DNA of 64,000 nt from assembly GCF_033095985.1 (NCBI RefSeq), contig NZ_AP026802.1, positions 372,001 to 436,000 on the forward strand. Direction: 5' to 3'. The number at the start of each line of letters is the position of its first letter. Within the stretch, counting starts at the first letter, position 1. This document shows positions 58,697-64,000 of the stretch, one piece after another. The notes under the pieces are model-generated. The model made no database searches. It saw only the letters and a program-made list of their open reading frames with translations, and was not told the origin of the DNA. A program made the position numbers and the translations under genes. The DNA comes from Xylocopilactobacillus apicola. Its GTDB lineage: Bacteria > Bacillota > Bacilli > Lactobacillales > Lactobacillaceae.

Positions 58697-60018
58697 TAGC
58701 TTTGGAGTTCGGCTTGTTTCTTCATGACCCTTTCGCTGATAAGCATAAATGGAAGATAGAAGAAGACGCCAATTACAATAATTAAGATCTGAATTAGTAC
58801 TGCACGCCAATCTCCGCCGGTACAAAGGTAAGCGTTAAGTAACGGTGGAGTTGTCCATGGAGTCATGACGACGACTCGATTCATCAGTCCAATCGAAGTG
58901 CAGAAATAAGCAATTAAATTACCGATCACTGGCATCAAAACAAACGGGATCATCATTGGAATGTTAAACACAATTGGATATCCGAAAATGACGGGTTCGT
59001 TGATATTGAAAATTCCGGGAGCTAAAGCCAAGCTGGCAATTTCTTTGTTGGCTTTTACTTTTGAGAAAATGAAAATAGCAATTAAAAGACAAAGTGTTGA
59101 CCCAGTTCCACCAATCATCCCAAAGACATCACGGAAAGTTGTGGTCAAAATATAGGGAACCGGCTTATGAGCGGCAAAAGCTGCCATATTTTTGTTCATA
59201 TTAATTAAGAGCAATGGATCTAAGAGAGTGCCGTTAATAACAGACTGGTGAATTCCTAAGGTAAATAGAAAGTTACCGGCACTATAAATGATTAACATTC
59301 CTGGTAAACTAGTCGTCAGTCCGCGCAAAGGTTCTTGGATTAGATTAGTAATGAGATCAATTAAATTAGTATGGGCAAAAACGCTTAGTAAGGCGGCAAT
59401 TAGAGCGAAAATACTCAAGGTCAACATTGATGGAATTAAATCATTAAATGAAGCAGAAACAGCAGGCGGAATATTATCGCCCAAATTGATTTTTAAGTGC
59501 TTCATTTTTGAGAACCAAATAAATAATTCAGTAGCTAAAAGCCCGATGATAATACCGGAAAACATCCCGGTGGTTCCTAAGTTAGCAAATGATAGCCCGC
59601 CAGTAACACTTACAGGTTTAGCGTCTTTGACGGTATTTAAACTAATACTTCCAGGCATCATAATGATGAGGCTAGCTAAAGAAATGATTGCTGGTAAAAT
59701 CCCGTTTTTAAATTGCTTATTAGTTGATAGAATATATCCAATCACGGGAGCTAAGGCGAGACCCGCAATATTTAAAGTTCCGTTAGTGATATTGGTACCC
59801 CACACTTGCAGATCAGCCAAAGTCTTGCCGTGAGCAAATAGCGGAAAGATGACGTTATTAGCCAGCACTCCCAATCCAGCAAGAATAAATAGAGGCATAG
59901 TGGTGGCAAACGCATCACGGAGCGATCTTAAGTGAACTTGGTTACCAATCTTTACTGAGACTGCAGTAAATTTATCTAAAAATCTTTTGCCAAAACTTGA
60001 TTTGTTGCTTTCATCCAT
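58696..60018 (-). CDS. PTS cellobiose-type transporter, EIIC subunit
   Basis: Starting at ATG 60018 (MDESNKSSFGKRFLDKF, GGAG site) the protein has 440 residues and about ten membrane segments. Motifs RDAFATTMPLFILAG near residue 35 and NINEPVIFGYPIVFN near residue 335 identify the lactose/cellobiose EIIC family. It follows a GH1 gene by 13 bases on the minus strand, forming a second import-and-hydrolyse pair. No EIIA or EIIB gene is present nearby. Confidence 0.9.
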   Translation of the reverse strand: MDESNKSSFGKRFLDKFTAVSVKIGNQVHLRSLRDAFATTMPLFILAGLGVLANNVIFPLFAHGKTLADLQVWGTNITNGTLNIAGLALAPVIGYILSTNKQFKNGILPAIISLASLIIMMPGSISLNTVKDAKPVSVTGGLSFANLGTTGMFSGIIIGLLATELFIWFSKMKHLKINLGDNIPPAVSASFNDLIPSMLTLSIFALIAALLSVFAHTNLIDLITNLIQEPLRGLTTSLPGMLIIYSAGNFLFTLGIHQSVINGTLLDPLLLINMNKNMAAFAAHKPVPYILTTTFRDVFGMIGGTGSTLCLLIAIFIFSKVKANKEIASLALAPGIFNINEPVIFGYPIVFNIPMMIPFVLMPVIGNLIAYFCTSIGLMNRVVVMTPWTTPPLLNAYLCTGGDWRAVLIQILIIVIGVFFYLPFMLISERVMKKQAELQS

Positions 60019-60031
60019 TTCAAAATCTCCT

Positions 60032-61405
60032 TTAACACAATTCTGCACCATTCGATTTAATTACTTTTTTAAGCCAATGATAACTTGCTTTGGGAACCCG
60101 TGCTAAATCTTTAAGATCATGATTAGTACGGTTAACATAAACCACGCCGTAACGCTTGTCGACGTTACCTTGAGAGCTTGGAATATCGATTAAACCCCAA
60201 CCGAGATATCCAATCACGTTAGCTCCGTCGCGCACAGCATTTTGTAAAGCCTCAAGGTGACTACGGTGATACTCAATCCGGTAAGAGTCGTTGATTTCAT
60301 TTTTGCCGTCCCACACTTCTCTGACTCCAACTCCATTTTCAATTGGGAAAATCGGGAGGTGAGTTCGGCTGTAAAGGTCCATTAAAACACCATAAAAACC
60401 TGTCGGATCGATTTGCCAATTCCATTCGTTTGTTTCTAGGTAAGGATTGTGAGCAGCTCCGGCGACTGCAAAATCATTAGGGATAGTGCCAAGCGGGATC
60501 TTACTGTTGTCAATGCAGGTGGTAGCGTAGTAACTAAAACTAATGAAGTCGCTGCGAGTTTTGGCAATTTCCGCCAAATCCTCAGGTGCGAGAATATCGG
60601 ATAAATGTTGCTCTTTCATAAATGCCACAACTTCGTCGGAATATTTACCTTCAACGAAAATTCTTAGAAGATTGTAGTCATTAAATTCCTTACATTTTCT
60701 AACTGCCTCGATGTCGCGTGGATTAGGTGTTGCCGGATAAACTTCTTGGAAAGCTTCCATTCCCCCGATGAGGAGGTCAGGATAATTTTCGTGAAGATAA
60801 TTAGTAACCAAGGCGTGAGCTAACGCGACATTATGTTGGATTTGATAGAGATCTCGCACCGTTTGATCACCTTTTAAATAACCGCTGCACTTAAAAGCTT
60901 CTCCATAGCCGTAAAGATTTTGCTCATTAAAAGTAATCCAATATTTAACCTGATCACCATATTCGTCGATCATTTTTTTGCCGTAAGCAGCAAAGTGCTC
61001 CACCACGGTTTTGTTAATAAATCCGTTATAGTTCTCTGCTTGGTATAACGGCATATCAAAATGGTATAAACAAATCATCGGCTGAATTCCGTTGGCTAAA
61101 AGTTCATCAATTAAGTCGTGATAGAACTTAATGCCTTCTGGGTTGAATTCTCCTTCGCCTTTTGGTTGTACGCGGCTCCAGGAAATTTGGAAACGATAGA
61201 AATTCATCCCCAAATCTTTCATCAAAGCGATATCTTCAGGGTATCGATGATACTCATCGATCGCTACTTTCCAATCTGAGGTGTTCTCGCTAGCTTCACG
61301 GACATCATAGACCGACTGCCCTTTTCCTCCTTCGTTATAAGCACCTTCTGTTTGCATACTGGAAGTGGAATTCCCCCAAAAAAAATCTGGTTTTAAAACT
61401 GACAT
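60032..61405 (-). CDS. 6-phospho-beta-glucosidase, glycoside hydrolase family 1
   Basis: The 457-residue enzyme has acid/base Glu in TFNEQNLYG near residue 170 and nucleophile Glu in PIENGVGV near residue 355, with FFWGNSTSSMQTEGA at the N-terminus and DKRYGVVYVN near the end. It cleaves a beta-glucoside 6-phosphate. ATG 61405 with AAGGAGAAAATGA upstream. Paralogous to the enzyme at 49871-51313 but clearly diverged. Divergent from a GntR regulator that likely controls it. Confidence 0.92.
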   Translation of the reverse strand: MSVLKPDFFWGNSTSSMQTEGAYNEGGKGQSVYDVREASENTSDWKVAIDEYHRYPEDIALMKDLGMNFYRFQISWSRVQPKGEGEFNPEGIKFYHDLIDELLANGIQPMICLYHFDMPLYQAENYNGFINKTVVEHFAAYGKKMIDEYGDQVKYWITFNEQNLYGYGEAFKCSGYLKGDQTVRDLYQIQHNVALAHALVTNYLHENYPDLLIGGMEAFQEVYPATPNPRDIEAVRKCKEFNDYNLLRIFVEGKYSDEVVAFMKEQHLSDILAPEDLAEIAKTRSDFISFSYYATTCIDNSKIPLGTIPNDFAVAGAAHNPYLETNEWNWQIDPTGFYGVLMDLYSRTHLPIFPIENGVGVREVWDGKNEINDSYRIEYHRSHLEALQNAVRDGANVIGYLGWGLIDIPSSQGNVDKRYGVVYVNRTNHDLKDLARVPKASYHWLKKVIKSNGAELC

Positions 61406-61444
61406 TCATTTTCTCCTTGTAATCGTTATCATTTAAAAGTATAT

Positions 61445-61468
61445 ACATTTAATTTAAAAAGTAAATGT
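61445..61468. promoter_or_regulatory. Candidate operator between GH1 and GntR genes
   Basis: ACATTTA (61445-61451) and TAAATGT (61462-61468), a 7-base inverted repeat with 10-base spacer, lie in the divergent promoter region. Confidence 0.45.
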
Positions 61469-61501
61469 TTTTGGGGAAATTTCTTTAATTTTGAAATCAT
61501 T

Positions 61502-61513
61502 TATAATATAGAT
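61502..61513 (+). promoter_or_regulatory. -10 element placed for a leaderless gntR transcript
   Basis: TATAAT at 61502-61507 ends six bases before the ATG at 61514, so transcription should begin at or next to the start codon. No Shine-Dalgarno sequence is present. Confidence 0.6.
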
Positions 61514-62236
61514 ATGCCGAAATATCTAGAAATTGAGAAGGTTCTTAGAAGCAGAATTCAAAAGGGAATTTACCCGCCAGGGGCTATTTTGCCGAAACAA
61601 GAACAGTTAGCAAAAGAATTTCATACTAGCCGAATTACAATCCGCAAGGCCTTGGATTATTTAATCAAGATGGGGTTGATTTATACCCAACGAGGAGCGG
61701 GGACTTTTGTCCGTTCGAATGCACAAGAAACCTCGCAAGTTAATACCGACATTAATCAATACGTTGGGACTACTGAACTTTTGGGCCAAAATCATCAAAT
61801 TGAAAGTAGAATTATTAATTTTGAGATCCGCTATGCAACTGGCAGTGAGCAAGAATCTTTAAGTTTAATAAATCATGATTTGGTATATGACATTAAAAGG
61901 CTGCGAATCGTCGATAATTTTCCGCATGCTTTAGAATATACGATCATGCCAGTTAAAGTGATCCCAGGGATTGATGAATCGATTTTGCAAAAATCCATTT
62001 ATTCTTATATCGAAGATCATTTAAATCAAAAAATTGGTCCAGCTTTTCGTAAAGTTAGTGCTGCTAAACCGAGCGCAGATGACCAACTTTATTTAAAATG
62101 CGCAATGGATGATCCGATTTTAAAAATGGAACAGATAGTTTCTTTGGAAAACAATGTGCCATTTGAATTGTCGGAGACTCATCATCGATACGATCACGAA
62201 AAAATATTGGTTTATTTGCCTGGAAATGGGCGTTAG
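61514..62236 (+). CDS. GntR family regulator with UTRA domain
   Basis: The 240-residue protein has an N-terminal winged helix (YLEIEKVLRSRI..., LPKQEQLAKEF, SRITIRKALDYL) and a C-terminal UTRA ligand-binding domain (residues 80-235, ending in SETHHRYDHEKI). Members such as BglR, TreR and YvoA sense sugar phosphates and control PTS/glucosidase genes. It is between two such units (60032 and 62405), so either or both may be targets. It appears to be translated from a leaderless mRNA. Confidence 0.88.
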   Translation: MPKYLEIEKVLRSRIQKGIYPPGAILPKQEQLAKEFHTSRITIRKALDYLIKMGLIYTQRGAGTFVRSNAQETSQVNTDINQYVGTTELLGQNHQIESRIINFEIRYATGSEQESLSLINHDLVYDIKRLRIVDNFPHALEYTIMPVKVIPGIDESILQKSIYSYIEDHLNQKIGPAFRKVSAAKPSADDQLYLKCAMDDPILKMEQIVSLENNVPFELSETHHRYDHEKILVYLPGNGR

Positions 62237-62312
62237 AATTTAACTATATTTTTTAATATATTAAAGAAAAACGAATCATTTTTAAATAATTAAAATTATT
62301 TTGCTGATTTTC

Positions 62313-62341
62313 TTGACAAAGCAAAGAAAAATAGATATACT
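62313..62341 (+). promoter_or_regulatory. Promoter of the third EIIC gene
   Basis: Consensus TTGACA (62313-62318), a 17-base spacer and TATACT (62336-62341). Confidence 0.85.
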
Positions 62342-62343
62342 CG

Positions 62344-62357
62344 TGTAAGCGCTTAAT
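62344..62357. promoter_or_regulatory. cre-like site
   Basis: TGTAAGCGCTTAAT directly after the -10 matches 12 of the positions fixed or free in TGNAANCGNTNNCA. CcpA repression is likely. Confidence 0.6.
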
Positions 62358-62404
62358 CATCACGCCACTTCCTTTAATAAATATAAATTTAACGGAGAGA
62401 ATGT

Positions 62405-63703
62405 ATGCAAGAAAAATCTTTTCTAGATAAATTTGGCGAAAAATTAATGCCGATCGCAAATAAGTTGAATTCAAATCGATATTTAGCAGCAATTCGTGAT
62501 GGATTCTTTGCTTCAATGTCAATTATCATTGTTGGATCAGTATTTCTTATTTTTCCAAATTTCCCTTACCAAGGTTTTATCAATTTTATGAATGGAATTT
62601 TTGGTAGCGGGTGGGTCGACTTTTGTAATCGTGCTTATGATATGTCGGTCAATGTAATGACGATTTACGTAGTAATTGGTATTTCCCGAAGTTTAGCACG
62701 TCACTATAAAATAGCCACGATTAGTGCAGTTGTTCCCGCCTTGATGTCATTTCTGCTTTTGACACCAGAGATTCATGAAAGTGCAAAAGTATCGGGGTTA
62801 CCACTTAAGAATTTCGGGGCAAGTGGGCTATTTTTGGGAATGTTTTGTGCGATTTTTTCAGTCGAAATTACGCGTTTTGTTCTGAAACGTGGTTGGAAAA
62901 TCAAAATGCCTGAGACAGTTCCCAGTAATGTTTCAGCTTCTTTTGAATCACTAATCCCGGTTGTATTCATATTTTTGATTTATCTCTTTATTTTCCAAGG
63001 ATTCAAAATGACTTCTTTTGGAAGTGCACAGAATTTTATCTTCGGAATTTTACAAAAACCATTACAAGCTTTAGGCTCTTCAATCGGAGCAACAGTTTTA
63101 ATTGAGGTCATAGCGACACTGCTATTTTCCTTTGGATTGCACGGACCAAATATTGTTGGTGCAATAACTACACCAATTTGGACGGCTTTAACGGTAGAAA
63201 ATTCAGATGCTTATCGTTTGCATAAAGCTCTACCAAACATTGTTAATAGTCAATTTGATTCTAGCTTTGTAAAACTTGGTGGTTGTGGTGCAACAATTGG
63301 ATTAGTTATTTTACTTGTTTTTGTAGCAAAGTCGGATCAGTTTAAATCACTTGGTAAGTTATCTATTGGGCCAGCGATTTTCAATATTAATGAGCCAGTT
63401 ATTTTTGGCGCACCGATTGTGTTAAATCCGATTTTGATGATTCCTTTTATTTTGTCACCAATAATTTTTGCAACCTTAAGTTGGATTGTGATGAGAGTAG
63501 GTCTTGTACCAATTACTAATGGAATTAATTTGCCTTGGACGATGCCGCTAGTTTTCTCAGGCTTTTTGCTTAGTGGATGGCGTGGAGCTCTCTGGCAAAT
63601 AATTGAAATTTTTCTTTCAATTGCTTGGTATTATCCATTCTTCAAGATTGCTGATAAACAAGCTTATAAGATCGAAATGGATGGAGCTAAAGCTGAATCT
63701 TAA
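62405..63703 (+). CDS. PTS cellobiose-type transporter, EIIC subunit
   Basis: The 432-residue EIIC carries the family motifs RDGFFASMSIIIVGS near residue 30 and NINEPVIFGAPIVLN near residue 325, with about ten membrane segments. Closest by eye to the EIIC at 48563-49858. It has a near-consensus promoter, a cre-like site and an ACGGAGAG ribosome site. It stands alone, with no hydrolase, EIIA or EIIB gene beside it, and is followed by a terminator. Confidence 0.9.
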   Translation: MQEKSFLDKFGEKLMPIANKLNSNRYLAAIRDGFFASMSIIIVGSVFLIFPNFPYQGFINFMNGIFGSGWVDFCNRAYDMSVNVMTIYVVIGISRSLARHYKIATISAVVPALMSFLLLTPEIHESAKVSGLPLKNFGASGLFLGMFCAIFSVEITRFVLKRGWKIKMPETVPSNVSASFESLIPVVFIFLIYLFIFQGFKMTSFGSAQNFIFGILQKPLQALGSSIGATVLIEVIATLLFSFGLHGPNIVGAITTPIWTALTVENSDAYRLHKALPNIVNSQFDSSFVKLGGCGATIGLVILLVFVAKSDQFKSLGKLSIGPAIFNINEPVIFGAPIVLNPILMIPFILSPIIFATLSWIVMRVGLVPITNGINLPWTMPLVFSGFLLSGWRGALWQIIEIFLSIAWYYPFFKIADKQAYKIEMDGAKAES

Positions 63704-63758
63704 TTTAAGTTAAACGTCTTGTAACAATTTCTACCCGTTTTTGTTTCAGACAAATAAG

Positions 63759-63788
63759 ACATCTCATTTAATTGAGGTGTTTTTTTTG
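63759..63788 (+). terminator. Terminator of the third EIIC gene
   Basis: ACATCTCA (63759-63766) and TGAGGTGT (63773-63780) pair around TTTAAT, followed by seven T. Confidence 0.88.
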
Positions 63789-63789
63789 C

Positions 63790-63818
63790 AAAAAAAAACC
63801 AACCATGAGAGGCTAGTT
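63790..63818 (-). terminator. Terminator of the histidine phosphatase gene
   Basis: On the minus strand AACTAGCC and GGTTGGTT form an eight-pair stem (with G-U pairs) and a T-run, starting right after the stop codon. Confidence 0.7.
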
Positions 63819-64000
63819 CTAGAATAGGCGGATTACTTTTCCAAGTTTAAATTGTTGGTCTTCAAATTGATAAACAAAAATCGATCCGTTAGAAAATCCT
63901 TTGTTTAATTCCTCGGTTGGATCTTGAATCATTCTGAGAAAATTAAAGCTAGATCCAGCGTGCGAGACAACTAAGACGTTTTGATTATCTGGTTGACTCA
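63819..64000 (-). CDS. Histidine phosphatase family protein, C-terminal part
   Basis: The frame enters from the right end of the window and stops at 63819-63821. The visible 59 residues contain VLVVSHAGSSFNFLR, the second catalytic-His motif of the phosphoglycerate-mutase-like (histidine phosphatase) superfamily, followed by a normal C-terminal strand region (SNGSIFVYQF). The N-terminal RHG motif is beyond the window, so the substrate cannot be inferred. Confidence 0.8.
   Translation of the reverse strand, partial: SQPDNQNVLVVSHAGSSFNFLRMIQDPTEELNKGFSNGSIFVYQFEDQQFKLGKVIRLF

Overview
The window is an AT-rich Firmicutes chromosome segment, almost certainly from a member of the Lactobacillaceae. 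The evidence is the conserved block gpsA-trxB-pgm-(HD)-uvrB-uvrA-rapZ-yvcK-whiA, several cellobiose-type PTS permeases paired with GH1 6-phospho-beta-glucosidases, D-2-hydroxyacid dehydrogenases, a T-box before asnS, surface proteins ending in a WxL-like domain, and strong Shine-Dalgarno sites. Genus and species cannot be fixed from sequence reading alone. No tRNA, rRNA, CRISPR array or intact insertion sequence was seen.

Layout. 1-11.7 kb: core genes, with uvrBA behind an apparent LexA/SOS box. 11.7-13.8 kb: a 2-hydroxyacid dehydrogenase and AEC-type permease operon on the minus strand. 14.1-25.3 kb: three large secreted proteins in tandem. Each has a signal peptide, a FGHDT/QTGH N-terminal domain, 26-residue BspA-type leucine-rich repeats and a WxL-like C-terminus. 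The first is interrupted by a 10-G tract just after the signal peptide. 25.3-27.9 kb: dapF and aspartate kinase behind a lysine riboswitch. 27.9-32.3 kb: a glycosyltransferase with a cre-like site, and a copper operon (two cupredoxin-like proteins and a P-type ATPase) behind two cop boxes. 32.4-39.4 kb: an Rpn-type nuclease, an Asp/Glu racemase, a TetR-bracketed ABC exporter whose permease has a nonsense codon, and a small secreted protein. 39.4-44.1 kb: a beta-glucoside PTS with an antiterminator-type leader, a small unknown protein, a DUF4767-like lipoprotein, and a second D-2-hydroxyacid dehydrogenase behind a leader-peptide attenuator. 44.1-47.7 kb: two paralogous pRiA4b-ORF3-like proteins flanking T-box-controlled asnS. 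47.7-53.6 kb: RpiR/EIIC/GH1, a self-regulated TetR-quinone reductase pair and proC. 53.7-58.7 kb: an AraC regulator and a deo nucleoside-catabolism operon. 58.7-64 kb: EIIC/GH1, a GntR regulator, another EIIC, and the end of a histidine phosphatase gene.

The window shows a plant- or insect-niche style of sugar use: beta-glucosides are imported by several PTS systems and hydrolysed as 6-phosphates, and nucleosides are also used. RNA-level control is dense: lysine riboswitch, T-box, RAT/terminator, leader-peptide attenuator, and a hairpin over the rpiR start. The two observations most worth follow-up are the poly-G tract that would make the first surface adhesin switchable, and the Tyr/Phe/Leu-rich 19-codon leader with mutually exclusive hairpins before the D-2-hydroxyacid dehydrogenase at 43.0 kb.
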